Below, one piece after another: positions 32,130 to 40,893 of a DNA stretch of 64,000 nt. How positions within the stretch are numbered: position 1 is the stretch's first letter; each line of letters opens with the position of its first letter. This stretch comes from CAITSH01 sp945892985. Lineage in GTDB: Bacteria > Pseudomonadota > Gammaproteobacteria > Burkholderiales > SG8-39. The position numbers were made by a program, and so were the translations under genes. The stretch covers positions 1-64,000 of the forward strand of contig CAMDDU010000018.1 in assembly GCA_945892985.1 (NCBI GenBank). Reading direction: 5' to 3'. The notes under the pieces were generated by a model that was not told where the DNA came from, searched no databases, and worked only from the letters and a program-made list of their open reading frames with translations.

Positions 32130-33863
32130 ATGGCAAAAAAACCCATCAAGAAACTGCGAAGCCAGGCCTGGTTTGGACGCGAGGATATTTACGGTTTTAT
32201 CTACCGATCCTGGACGAAAAACCGCGGCATCCCTCATGACCAGTTTGACGGCAGGCCGGTTATCGGCATTTGCAACACCTGGTCTGAACTGACCCCGTGC
32301 AATTCTCATTTCCGCGCACTTGCGGAGCACGTCCGCAACGGGATTCTGGAAGCGGGCGGGTTCCCGCTCGAGTTCCCTGTAATGTCGCTGGGCGAAACAT
32401 TGCTGCGTCCGACGGCGATGATGTTTCGCAACCTCGCCAGCATGGATGTCGAGGAATCAATTCGAGCCAATCCCCTCGACGGCGTCGTTCTGCTGGTCGG
32501 TTGCGACAAGACCACCCCTGCATTGCTGATGGGCGCGGCCAGTGTCGATGTGCCGGCCATCGCGGTTTCTGGCGGCCCGATGCTCTCGGGGAAATACCGT
32601 GGCACCGACATTGGGTCGGGCACCAACACCTGGTCTATGTCCGAGGATGTGCGCGCCGGCAAGATGACGCTCGACGAGTTCCATGAGGCGGAGTCATGCA
32701 TGCACCGCTCCCACGGCCATTGCATGACCATGGGCACCGCCTCAACCATGGCAAGCATGGTCGAGGCGCTTGGCATAGGCATGCCGGGCAACGCCGCTTT
32801 CCCCGCGGTGGATGCCCGCCGCAATGTGCTCGCACGCATGGCCGGCCGGCGCATCGTTGACATGGTCAAAGAAGACCTGACCATATCGAAAATCCTCACC
32901 CGGCAGGCGTTTGAGAATGCCATTCGCACCAACGCCGCCATCGGCGGCTCGACCAACGCGGTCATTCACCTGATCGCCCTGGCCGGCCGCCTCGGCGTCA
33001 AGTTGGACCTTGACGATTGGGACCGGCTCGGCCGCGGCGTACACACCCTGCTCAACCTGATGCCCAACGGCAAGTTTCTCATGGAGGATTTTTGCTACGC
33101 CGGCGGCCTGCCCGTGGTGCTGCGCGAACTGGGCAAGAACGGCCTGCTGCACAAAAAGGCACTGACGGTAAATGGCCAGACAATCTGGGAAAACAACAAG
33201 AACGCCGAGTGCTTTAACCGCGACGTCATCACCCCGTTTGAAAAGCCGTTCAAGAAAAACACCGGTATCGCCGTACTGCGCGGCAACCTGTGCCCTGACG
33301 GCGCAGTCATAAAGCCCTCGGCGGCGACCCCCAGGCTGATGAAGCACAAAGGCCGCGCCGTGGTGTTCAAGAGCATCGGCGATTTCCACGCGCGCATTGA
33401 TGATCCAAAACTCGACATCGATGAGAACTGCGTCATGGTGCTGCAAAACTGCGGCCCCAAGGGCTATCCGGGCATGGCCGAGGTGGGAAACATGCCCCTG
33501 CCTCCCAAGGTCTTGAAAAAGGGCATCACCGACATGGTGCGCATCTCGGACGCCCGCATGAGTGGCACGGCTTACGGCACGGTTGTGCTGCACGTGGCCC
33601 CGGAAGCGGCCGCCGGCGGCGCGCTGGGCCTGGTGCAAGATGGCGATATCGTCGAACTGGACGTGGCAAAGCGCAGGCTCCACCTGCATGTTTCCGACGA
33701 AGAACTCGAACGCCGGCGAAGAAAATGGAAAGCACCAAAAGCGCCGATGCAGCGCGGCTACTACAAACTGTATGTGGATCACGTATTGCAGGCCAATCAG
33801 GGCGCCGATCTGGACTTCCTGGTCGGGAAAAGCGGATCAGATATCCCGAAAGACAACCACTAA
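32130..33863 (+). CDS. IlvD/Edd family dehydratase (sugar-acid dehydratase)
   Basis: A 577-residue Fe-S dehydratase. 'GICNTWSELTPCN' and 'LVGCDKTTPALLMGA' carry cluster-binding cysteines, and 'SCMHRSHGHCMTMGTAST' the third. The N-terminal 'SQAWFGREDIYGFIYRSW' is typical of the pentonate/hexonate branch (L-arabonate, D-xylonate and related dehydratases) rather than dihydroxyacid dehydratase. It would form a 2-keto-3-deoxy acid. The precise substrate is open. Start is ATG 32130; the open frame upstream overlaps the SDR. Confidence 0.92.
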   Translation: MAKKPIKKLRSQAWFGREDIYGFIYRSWTKNRGIPHDQFDGRPVIGICNTWSELTPCNSHFRALAEHVRNGILEAGGFPLEFPVMSLGETLLRPTAMMFRNLASMDVEESIRANPLDGVVLLVGCDKTTPALLMGAASVDVPAIAVSGGPMLSGKYRGTDIGSGTNTWSMSEDVRAGKMTLDEFHEAESCMHRSHGHCMTMGTASTMASMVEALGIGMPGNAAFPAVDARRNVLARMAGRRIVDMVKEDLTISKILTRQAFENAIRTNAAIGGSTNAVIHLIALAGRLGVKLDLDDWDRLGRGVHTLLNLMPNGKFLMEDFCYAGGLPVVLRELGKNGLLHKKALTVNGQTIWENNKNAECFNRDVITPFEKPFKKNTGIAVLRGNLCPDGAVIKPSAATPRLMKHKGRAVVFKSIGDFHARIDDPKLDIDENCVMVLQNCGPKGYPGMAEVGNMPLPPKVLKKGITDMVRISDARMSGTAYGTVVLHVAPEAAAGGALGLVQDGDIVELDVAKRRLHLHVSDEELERRRRKWKAPKAPMQRGYYKLYVDHVLQANQGADLDFLVGKSGSDIPKDNH

Positions 33864-33907
33864 GCGTCAAAGGCGGGGGGGGGTAGGGTTTTAACCCGCA
33901 CCGATTG

Positions 33908-33929
33908 AAACGGCTGGGACAAGCCGTTT
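33908..33929. terminator. Hairpin between dehydratase and TRAP genes
   Basis: AAACGGCT and AGCCGTTT (8-bp perfect stem) with a 6-nt loop. It is preceded by a run of nine G (33875-33883) and a GGGTT-TT-AACCC palindrome (33886-33897). There is no T-run, so it may weaken rather than stop transcription. Confidence 0.4.
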
Positions 33930-33959
33930 AATCCGCACGAAGATACTAGAGGGGGGGAC

Positions 33960-34544
33960 ATGGCAACACATGCACCGGATCTGGACAACAGTGACGAGCA
34001 CGTGCTCGGAGACGACGGGGAGTTTCACGTCACCGATGAGCCAGTGGACCTCTCGATTTACCGTCTTGAGGACTGGATTGCGTTCGCCTTTTTCTGGGTG
34101 CTTGCGGCCACCGTGTTTTACCAGTTCTTCACCCGCTACGCCCTTAACGATTCGGCGTCCTGGACCGAGGAAATCGCGCGCTACCTGCTGATCTGCCTGG
34201 TATTCATCGGCGCGGCGATAGGCGTGCGCAAAAACACCCACATCCAGGTCGATATTTTCTACCGCTTCATGGCGCCGGCTCTGGCGCGCACTCTGTCAAC
34301 CCTTGTCGACACGGTACGGGTGCTGTTCTTCAGCTACGCCATTTACCTCACCTATTCGCTGATGCAAAAAATAGGCAAACAGCCCATGGCCATCGTCGAC
34401 TGGCCGATCGGGCTGATTTACGCCATGGTCATGCTCGGTTTTGCGCTGATGTGCTTTCGCGCCGTGCAGGCCCTCATCAGGCACTGGCGCCAGGGCTATA
34501 GCGTGCTCGAGCGGCCTGAAGTGGCCGGGGAGGAAAGCGCATGA
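33960..34544 (+). CDS. dctQ: TRAP transporter small permease (DctQ)
   Basis: A 194-residue membrane protein with four helices after a roughly 35-residue acidic N-terminal extension. 'RYALNDSASWTEEIARYLL' is the typical DctQ motif. The ribosome site is an unbroken run of seven G (33951-33957), a slippage-prone tract. It overlaps dctM by ATGA. No binding protein gene (dctP) is adjacent. Confidence 0.9.
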   Translation: MATHAPDLDNSDEHVLGDDGEFHVTDEPVDLSIYRLEDWIAFAFFWVLAATVFYQFFTRYALNDSASWTEEIARYLLICLVFIGAAIGVRKNTHIQVDIFYRFMAPALARTLSTLVDTVRVLFFSYAIYLTYSLMQKIGKQPMAIVDWPIGLIYAMVMLGFALMCFRAVQALIRHWRQGYSVLERPEVAGEESA

Positions 34545-35944
34545 CCTCGGCCCTGCTCGCCTCCTTCCTCGCACTGATGTGTGCGGGGCTGCCGGTTGCC
34601 CTGGCGATGGCGTTCGCATCGCTGCTTTACGTCATGCTTTCGGGCAACGTGCCCGATTTTGTGGTGATCCACCGCATGGTCAACGGCATTGACTCGTTCC
34701 CGCTGCTGGCCGTGCCTTTTTTCATCATGGCTGGCAACCTGATGAATTCGGCCGGCATCACCAACCGCATTTATAACTTCGCCCTGGCGCTGGTCGGCTG
34801 GTTGAAGGGCGGACTCGGCCACGTCAACGTGCTCGGCTCGGTCATTTTCGCCGGCATGTCGGGCACCGCCATCGCCGACGCCGCGGGCCTTGGCACCATC
34901 GAGATCAAGGCAATGAAGGATCACGGCTACAGCACCGAATTTGCCGTCGGCGTGACCGCCGCATCGGCCACCCTCGGTCCGATCATCCCGCCGTCGCTGC
35001 CCTTCGTCATTTACGCCATGTTCGCCAATGTGTCGGTAGGCAAGCTGTTCCTCGCCGGCATCCTGCCCGGCGCGGTCATGGCACTGCTGATGATGTGCAC
35101 CGTCGCCTATTACGCCCACAAAAATAAATGGGGAAATGACGTCCCGTTCAGCTGGCCCAAGCTCAACAAGGCGGTGCTGGAACTGATCGTCGTCGTGGCG
35201 TTCCCGAGCGCAATCTGGGCGGCCACCGCAATGGGCACCGACCCGGCACCGACATTCTTTGCCGCAATGGCGGTGCTGCTCGCCGCCGACCGCATGTTCC
35301 GCTTTAACGCGGTCCTGCCTATCATGACGCCGGTGCTGCTCATAGGCGGTATGACCTCCGGGGTTTTTACCGCCACCGAGGGGGCCATCGCCGCCTGCGT
35401 CTGGTCCTTGTTCCTCGGTCTGGTGTGGTACCGCACCATGAACTGGAAAATGCTGATCAAGGTGTCGATGGACACCATCGAGACGACATCTACGGTACTG
35501 CTGATCGTCGCCTCGGCTTCCATTTTCGGCTGGCTGCTGACGGTGACCAAGGTCACCGACGCGGTAGCCGCCCTCGTGCTCTCCTATACCCACAACCCGG
35601 ACATGTTCCTCTTGCTCGCCAACCTGCTGATGCTTTTCGTTGGCTGCTTTCTCGAGCCCACGGCGGCCATCACCATCCTCGTACCCATTCTGCTGCCCAT
35701 CTGCCTGAAACTGGGCATCGACCCGGTGCATTTCGGGCTGGTGATGGTGCTCAACCTGATGATAGGCCTGCTGCATCCGCCTATGGGCATGGTGCTGTTC
35801 GTGCTGGCGAGGGTGGCAAAACTTTCGGTCGAGCGAACGACCATCGCCATACTGCCGTGGTTGTTTCCGCTGCTGGCCAGCCTGGTCCTGATCACTTACG
35901 TGCCGAGCATTTCGATGTGGCTGCCGCAGACGCTGATGCCCTGA
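34541..35944 (+). CDS. dctM: TRAP transporter large permease (DctM)
   Basis: A 467-residue permease with about twelve helices. Landmarks are 'LAVPFFIMAGNLMNSAGIT', 'SGTAIADAAGLG' and 'ATLGPIIPPSLPFVIY'. It drives uptake of organic acids using a sodium gradient with a periplasmic DctP protein. It is longer than the common ~425 residues. In this setting a sugar acid (aldonate or hexuronate) is the likely cargo. It overlaps dctQ by 4 bp. Confidence 0.93.
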   Translation: MTSALLASFLALMCAGLPVALAMAFASLLYVMLSGNVPDFVVIHRMVNGIDSFPLLAVPFFIMAGNLMNSAGITNRIYNFALALVGWLKGGLGHVNVLGSVIFAGMSGTAIADAAGLGTIEIKAMKDHGYSTEFAVGVTAASATLGPIIPPSLPFVIYAMFANVSVGKLFLAGILPGAVMALLMMCTVAYYAHKNKWGNDVPFSWPKLNKAVLELIVVVAFPSAIWAATAMGTDPAPTFFAAMAVLLAADRMFRFNAVLPIMTPVLLIGGMTSGVFTATEGAIAACVWSLFLGLVWYRTMNWKMLIKVSMDTIETTSTVLLIVASASIFGWLLTVTKVTDAVAALVLSYTHNPDMFLLLANLLMLFVGCFLEPTAAITILVPILLPICLKLGIDPVHFGLVMVLNLMIGLLHPPMGMVLFVLARVAKLSVERTTIAILPWLFPLLASLVLITYVPSISMWLPQTLMP

Positions 35945-36003
35945 GCCGAGGTCAGGTGCCGAGAGTAGAATAATCCGCGCGGCCTGATGAACCTTTGTAC
36001 GTT

Positions 36004-36026
36004 CCCTCCCCCGTCGAGGGGGAGGG
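36004..36026. terminator. GC-rich hairpin after dctM
   Basis: CCCTCCCCC and GGGGGAGGG form a perfect 9-bp stem with loop GTCGA. It is 60 bp after the dctM stop and just before the uxaA-like gene; no T-run follows. AAATTGGTC (36030-36038) next to it repeats the left half of the GntR site region (26281-26289). Confidence 0.5.
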
Positions 36027-36055
36027 GGTAAATTGGTCGCGGTTTAGAAGACGTC

Positions 36056-37603
36056 ATGATTCACGAAAGAGACCTCACCATGCTCCAAGCCGCCGACATA
36101 ACCATCCGCCTCAACACCGCAGACGATGTGGTCATCGCCCGCGTGGCGATTCCCGGTGAAACCCTGCTACCCAACGAGGGCAATATCCGGCTCGCCGGCG
36201 CCATCCCCGCCGGACACAAAATCGCCGTTCGCGATGTGGCGGCGGGGCAGCCGGTGCGCCGCTACAACCAGATCATCGGCTTTGCCACCCGCGACATCAA
36301 AGCCGGTGAGCACATCCACGTACACAACCTCGGTATGGGCGATTTTGAACGCGATTACGCCTATTGCTCCGATGTCAAACCAACGCAATTTACCCAGCCG
36401 CAGGCCACCTTCGAGGGAATCGTGCGCGCCGACGGCCGTGTTGCCACGCGCAACTACATCGGCATCCTCACCAGCGTGAATTGCTCAGCCACCGTGGCGC
36501 GCATGATCGCCGATCATTTCCGCACCAGGCTGGATGCCTACCCCAACGTCGATGGCGTGGTCGCCCTGACACACAAATCCGGTTGCGGCATGGCGAGTGA
36601 AGGCGAAGGCATCGACATACTGCGCCGGACCATGGCCGGCTACGCGCGTCATCCAAATTTTTTCGGCACCCAGTTGGTGGGGCTAGGCTGCGAATCCAAC
36701 CAGATCAACAGTCTGATGGCTGTACACAAACTGCAGCGCAGCGATAAGCTGGCCGCTTACACCATCCAGGAAAAAGGCGGCACGATGAAAGCAGTGCGCG
36801 AAGGCATTGCGCGCATAGAGGCCATTCTTCCAGAAGCCAACAAAGCCAAACGGCAAACGGTGCCGGCCTCACACCTCACCCTTGCCCTGCAATGCGGTGG
36901 TTCCGACGGTTATTCGGGTATTTCAGCCAATCCCGCACTCGGGGCTGCGGTTGATTTGCTGGTCAGGCACGGCGGCACGGCGATCCTGTCTGAAACACCG
37001 GAGATTTACGGCGCAGAACACCTTCTGACCCGCCGTGCCGTAACACGCGAAGTCGGGGAAAAGCTCGTGCGCCGTATCAAGTGGTGGGAGGACTACACTG
37101 CGCGCAATGGCAATGAAATGAACAATAACCCGTCACCGGGCAACAAGGCGGGGGGGCTGACGACCATTCTTGAAAAATCCCTAGGCGCGGTCGCCAAGGG
37201 CGGCACCACCAATCTGGTCGAAGTGTATGAATACGCCGAACCGGTCACGGCACGCGGGTTTGTTTACATGGATACGCCTGGTTTCGACCCGGTCGCCGCG
37301 ACCGGTCAGGTCGCCGGCGGGGCCAACATGGTCTGCTTCACCACCGGACGCGGCTCGGCCTATGGATGCAAGCCGGCGCCCTCGCTCAAACTCGCAACCA
37401 ACTCCGCGCTCTATGCCCACCAGGAAGAGGACATGGACTTTAACTGTGGCACTATTGTGGACGGCAAGGAATCGATCGAAGAGTCGGGCCACAGGTTCTT
37501 TGAGCTCATGCTCAAAACCGCATCGGGCCAAAAGACCCGTAGTGAACAATGGGGTTATGGTGAGGATGAATTCGCGCCGTGGATTGTCGGCGCCACTATG
37601 TAG
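36056..37603 (+). CDS. UxaA family dehydratase (altronate dehydratase-like)
   Basis: A 515-residue protein with the N-terminal SAF domain (to about residue 95, 'GFATRDIKAGEHIHVHN') and the large UxaA/GarD catalytic domain: 'GYVRxxG-like GIVRADGRVATRNYIGI', 'THKSGCGMA', 'LQCGGSDGYSG' and 'ETPEIYGAE'. These iron-dependent enzymes dehydrate altronate, galactarate or related sugar acids to 2-keto-3-deoxy acids. It gives the cluster a second dehydratase of a different fold. The start could also be the ATG at 36080. Confidence 0.9.
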   Translation: MIHERDLTMLQAADITIRLNTADDVVIARVAIPGETLLPNEGNIRLAGAIPAGHKIAVRDVAAGQPVRRYNQIIGFATRDIKAGEHIHVHNLGMGDFERDYAYCSDVKPTQFTQPQATFEGIVRADGRVATRNYIGILTSVNCSATVARMIADHFRTRLDAYPNVDGVVALTHKSGCGMASEGEGIDILRRTMAGYARHPNFFGTQLVGLGCESNQINSLMAVHKLQRSDKLAAYTIQEKGGTMKAVREGIARIEAILPEANKAKRQTVPASHLTLALQCGGSDGYSGISANPALGAAVDLLVRHGGTAILSETPEIYGAEHLLTRRAVTREVGEKLVRRIKWWEDYTARNGNEMNNNPSPGNKAGGLTTILEKSLGAVAKGGTTNLVEVYEYAEPVTARGFVYMDTPGFDPVAATGQVAGGANMVCFTTGRGSAYGCKPAPSLKLATNSALYAHQEEDMDFNCGTIVDGKESIEESGHRFFELMLKTASGQKTRSEQWGYGEDEFAPWIVGATM

Positions 37604-37612
37604 GAGCCGGAC

Positions 37613-37981
37613 ATGAAGGGATTGCGCGTAGTCCTTTGCATCGTCATTTCGATGGCGCCGTTGTCGTGCGCAATGGCCAACACACAAAAATTCAAGTCCA
37701 CCAAGGCCAACGGCGCCATTGCCTATCATCGTGCATCGGGCAATTATGGTTACGCCATCGACAGCGTCAGTGCGCGTGACGCCAAGACAGAGGCCCTGCG
37801 CCAATGTGCTCATGCGAAATGCGAAGTGGTGACCAGCTTTCGCAACGCCTGCGGTGCCCTCGCCAACGGGCCCAGGCGATTTGCCGCGGTGAGCGGAATG
37901 ACAAGGCAGGAGGCGGAGACAAAGGCGCTGCGAAAATGCGGCGAAGCCTGTGAAGTCACCGTATGGGCCTGCACCAGATAG
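37613..37981 (+). CDS. DUF4189 domain protein, exported
   Basis: A 122-residue protein with a Sec signal peptide (hydrophobic core at residues 5-20, possible lipoprotein-like 'LSCA' Cys at 19). The mature part contains 'YHRASGNYGYAIDSVSARDA' and paired cysteines ('CAHAKCEVV', 'CGEACEV'), as in DUF4189. Function unknown. It begins 9 bp after the uxaA-like gene, so it may be transcribed with it. Confidence 0.78.
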   Translation: MKGLRVVLCIVISMAPLSCAMANTQKFKSTKANGAIAYHRASGNYGYAIDSVSARDAKTEALRQCAHAKCEVVTSFRNACGALANGPRRFAAVSGMTRQEAETKALRKCGEACEVTVWACTR

Positions 37982-38004
37982 CCTCGTGAAATCCGCGGCC
38001 AAAG

Positions 38005-38037
38005 GCTGAAAACCCGTGACTAGCGCGGGTTTTCAGC
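38005..38037. repeat. 35-nt palindromic element, copy C
   Basis: GCTGAAAACCCG and CGGGTTTTCAGC are a perfect 12-bp inverted repeat with a 9-nt loop. It is a sequence variant (A for G at one arm position, matched by a compensating change in the other arm) of the element at 55284-55318. It sits 23 bp after the DUF4189 stop, convergent with typA. The compensatory change argues that the stem is what is conserved. Confidence 0.65.
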
Positions 38038-38088
38038 TGTTATGCAGGTTTATATTCCGGCCACCGTATCGCGGTGGCCGCACCGGTA

Positions 38089-39948
38089 CTAGGCGGCGAT
38101 GCCTGACTCCGAGCGAGAAGCGCGCTTGCGATCATGCTCGAGAAGATGGCGCTTGCGAATGCGTATGCACTTCGGGGTGATCTCAACCAACTCGTCATCG
38201 GCGATAAACTCCACCGCCTTTTCCAGCGTAAGTTCGACCGGCGGCACCAGACGCACGGCTTCGTCGGTACCCGAAGAGCGCACGTTAGTCAGTTGCTTGC
38301 CTTTGATCGGGTTCACCACCAAATCGTTGTCGCGCGAATGGATGCCGATGATCATGCCCTCATACAGCGCCTCGCCGGGGGACACGAACATGCGACCGCG
38401 ATCCTGCAACTTCCACAATGCGTAGGCGACCGCGGCGCCATCGTCCTGGCTGATCAGCACGCCGTTGCGGCGGTCTTCCATATCACCCTTGATCGGGCCG
38501 TAGTCGTCAAAAATATGGCTGGCCAGTCCGGTTCCGCGCGTCAGCGTAAGGAACTCGCCCTGGAAACCGATCAGGCCGCGGGCCGTGATACGGTACTCAA
38601 GACGAACACGACCCTTGCCGTCGGGCTGCATGTCGGTCAAATCACCCTTGCGCCGGCCCAACTCCTCCATCACCGCGCCCTGGTGCGTATCTTCGACGTC
38701 GACCGTCAGCAACTCGTAGGGCTCCTGTTTCACCCCGTCAATTTCCTTGAGCACCACGCGTGGCCGACCGACCGCCATCTCGTAGCCCTCGCGGCGCATA
38801 TTTTCGAGCAGGATGGTCAGGTGCAATTCACCGCGGCCCGAAACGATAAACGTATCCGAGTCAGAGGTGAATTCGACCTTGAGTGCCACGTTACTTTTGA
38901 GTTCGCGCTCAAGGCGCTCGCGCAACTGGCGGCTGGTGACAAACTTGCCCTCACGGCCGGCAAGTGGTGAGCTGTTGACCATGAAGTTCATGGTCAAGGT
39001 CGGCTCGTCCACGCGCAGCAGCGGCAGCGCATCAAGGTGGTCCGGGTGGCAGATCGTCGAACCGATGCCAATTTCATCAATGCCGTTGATCAACACGATG
39101 TCACCGGCGCGTGCCTCCTCGGACACCACGCGCTCGAGTCCCTCGAATGTCAGCACCTGATTGATACGGCCCTTGATCGGGGTCGAGCCCGGACCGTTCA
39201 TCACCACCACCTCCTGCAAGGTGCGGACGCGGCCGCGGGTGATGCGGCCGATGCCGATTTTGCCCACGTAGCTTGAGTAGTCGAGCGAGCAAATCTGCAG
39301 CTGCAGCGGACCGTCGGCATCATCGTCACGGACTGGAACGTACTTGAGAATGGCATCAAACAAGGGACGCATGCTGTGCTTGCCCGCGATGACCTCCTCG
39401 GCTGATTTCGGTGCGTCCTTGAGATCAGAAACCGCCCAACCATGGAGTGCGGAGGCATAGACCACCGGAAAATCGAGCTGTTCCTCGGTGGCGCCCAGTT
39501 TGTCGAACAGGTCAAAGGTGTGATTGACCACCCAGTCGGGGCGCGATGCAGGACGATCGACCTTGTTCACCACGACAATGGGCTTGAGGCCAAGTGCAAG
39601 CGCCTTGCGCGTGACGAAACGCGTCTGCGGCATCGGACCTTCCACCGCATCAACCAACAGCAAAACGCTGTCCACCATCGACAACACGCGCTCCACTTCG
39701 CCGCCAAAATCGGCGTGACCCGGGGTATCGACGATATTAATGTGCGTGCCCTCGTAGGTCACCGCGCAATTCTTGGCCAGGATGGTAATGCCGCGCTCCC
39801 GCTCCAGGTCATTGGAATCCATGATGCGCTCGGTCATTTGTTGGTGCGCGGCGAAGGTGCCCGCCTGCTGCAACAACTTGTCGACAAGCGTGGTCTTGCC
39901 GTGATCGACGTGGGCAATGATGGCGATGTTGCGGATGGCGCGTGACAT
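38089..39948 (-). CDS. typA: Translational GTPase TypA/BipA
   Basis: A 619-residue ribosome-binding GTPase involved in stress and cold adaptation and 50S assembly. G1 'AHVDHGKTTL', 'DTPGHADFGGEVER' (G3) and 'VVNKVDRP' (G4) are intact, and the C-terminal BipA-specific domain is complete. Single gene, convergent with the DUF4189 gene, divergent from rsmE. Confidence 0.97.
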   Translation of the reverse strand: MSRAIRNIAIIAHVDHGKTTLVDKLLQQAGTFAAHQQMTERIMDSNDLERERGITILAKNCAVTYEGTHINIVDTPGHADFGGEVERVLSMVDSVLLLVDAVEGPMPQTRFVTRKALALGLKPIVVVNKVDRPASRPDWVVNHTFDLFDKLGATEEQLDFPVVYASALHGWAVSDLKDAPKSAEEVIAGKHSMRPLFDAILKYVPVRDDDADGPLQLQICSLDYSSYVGKIGIGRITRGRVRTLQEVVVMNGPGSTPIKGRINQVLTFEGLERVVSEEARAGDIVLINGIDEIGIGSTICHPDHLDALPLLRVDEPTLTMNFMVNSSPLAGREGKFVTSRQLRERLERELKSNVALKVEFTSDSDTFIVSGRGELHLTILLENMRREGYEMAVGRPRVVLKEIDGVKQEPYELLTVDVEDTHQGAVMEELGRRKGDLTDMQPDGKGRVRLEYRITARGLIGFQGEFLTLTRGTGLASHIFDDYGPIKGDMEDRRNGVLISQDDGAAVAYALWKLQDRGRMFVSPGEALYEGMIIGIHSRDNDLVVNPIKGKQLTNVRSSGTDEAVRLVPPVELTLEKAVEFIADDELVEITPKCIRIRKRHLLEHDRKRASRSESGIAA

Positions 39949-40073
39949 GAGGTATTACCGTTGACAAAAGGTGGCGAATTCTACAGCAAATACCATCCCG
40001 GGCGCCGTTTTTTTGTGCAGTGCGTCAGCGACGGGCAAGCTCGCACGAATCGACGTCCTGATAGAATTCCTCC

Positions 40074-40814
40074 ATGAAATCAGTCAAATCCAGCTCCGCG
40101 CCCCGGCTTTACATCAGCCAGTGCCTGCGCCAAGGCAGCGAAATCGCACTCCCTGAAGCCGCGCGCGCCCATGCCGCTGCGCTCAGGCTCAAGGCCGGCT
40201 GGGCGGTACGCCTGTTTGACGGTAGCGGCGGCGAATATGCCGCAGTACTAGTTCAGGACGGACGGAAGCTGCGCGCCAGCATCGGTACATTCACCAATGC
40301 GAGCCTTGAGTCACCCTTGCGTGTGCGCCTGGCCCAATGCCTGTCCAGCGGCGACCGTATGGATATCACGCTGCAAAAGGCCACGGAACTGGGCGTAACT
40401 GCGATTCAGCCGCTGCAAAGCGAACGAAGCATCATTCACCTGGATGACGAGCGCATGGCACGCCGCCAGGCCCACTGGCAGAACGTCGTGATCTCTGCCT
40501 GTGAACAATGTGGTCGCAACAGCGTGCCCACGGTCGCGCCAACGGCAGATTTGTTGCCTTGGCTGGGCGCCGCGTCAAACGACGGGCTACGGCTGATGCT
40601 ATCTCCCGAGGCGACGATCGGACTACGGGACCTTGAGCGCACAACTGCGATCACGCTACTGGTCGGCCCCGAGGGCGGTCTCTCGCCGCAAGAGCAACAG
40701 GCAGCGCAGGCCGCCGGCTTTATCGGCATCCGCCTTGGGCCACGGGTGCTGCGGACCGAGACCGCAGCACTGGCCGCAATGGCCGCATTGCAGTCGATGT
40801 GGGGGGATTTGTAA
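40074..40814 (+). CDS. rsmE: 16S rRNA (uracil(1498)-N3)-methyltransferase
   Basis: A 246-residue SPOUT methyltransferase. The N-terminal PUA-like domain is followed by 'SSGDRMDITLQKATELGVTA', and the knot region has 'LLVGPEGGLSPQE' and 'LGPRVLRTETAAL'. It methylates U1498 of 16S rRNA using AdoMet. There is no clear ribosome site before ATG 40074. It is followed by argA after 79 bp. Confidence 0.95.
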   Translation: MKSVKSSSAPRLYISQCLRQGSEIALPEAARAHAAALRLKAGWAVRLFDGSGGEYAAVLVQDGRKLRASIGTFTNASLESPLRVRLAQCLSSGDRMDITLQKATELGVTAIQPLQSERSIIHLDDERMARRQAHWQNVVISACEQCGRNSVPTVAPTADLLPWLGAASNDGLRLMLSPEATIGLRDLERTTAITLLVGPEGGLSPQEQQAAQAAGFIGIRLGPRVLRTETAALAAMAALQSMWGDL

Positions 40815-40893
40815 TTGCGGCAACGCACACCCGCACGGTCCAACACCTGCCGCGCATTTTGTTAGCGTCCCCATTCGCGTAGAATCGCACCCC

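Noticed and set aside
34496..35776. A 426-codon open frame on the minus strand opposite dctM
   Set aside because: Its translation is rich in His, Gln, Arg and Asp with no domain, as expected from the antisense of a membrane-protein gene in GC-rich DNA.
38005..38037. Palindromic elements as CRISPR repeats or IS ends
   Set aside because: Copies are single, far apart, and have no spacers, transposase or target duplications nearby.
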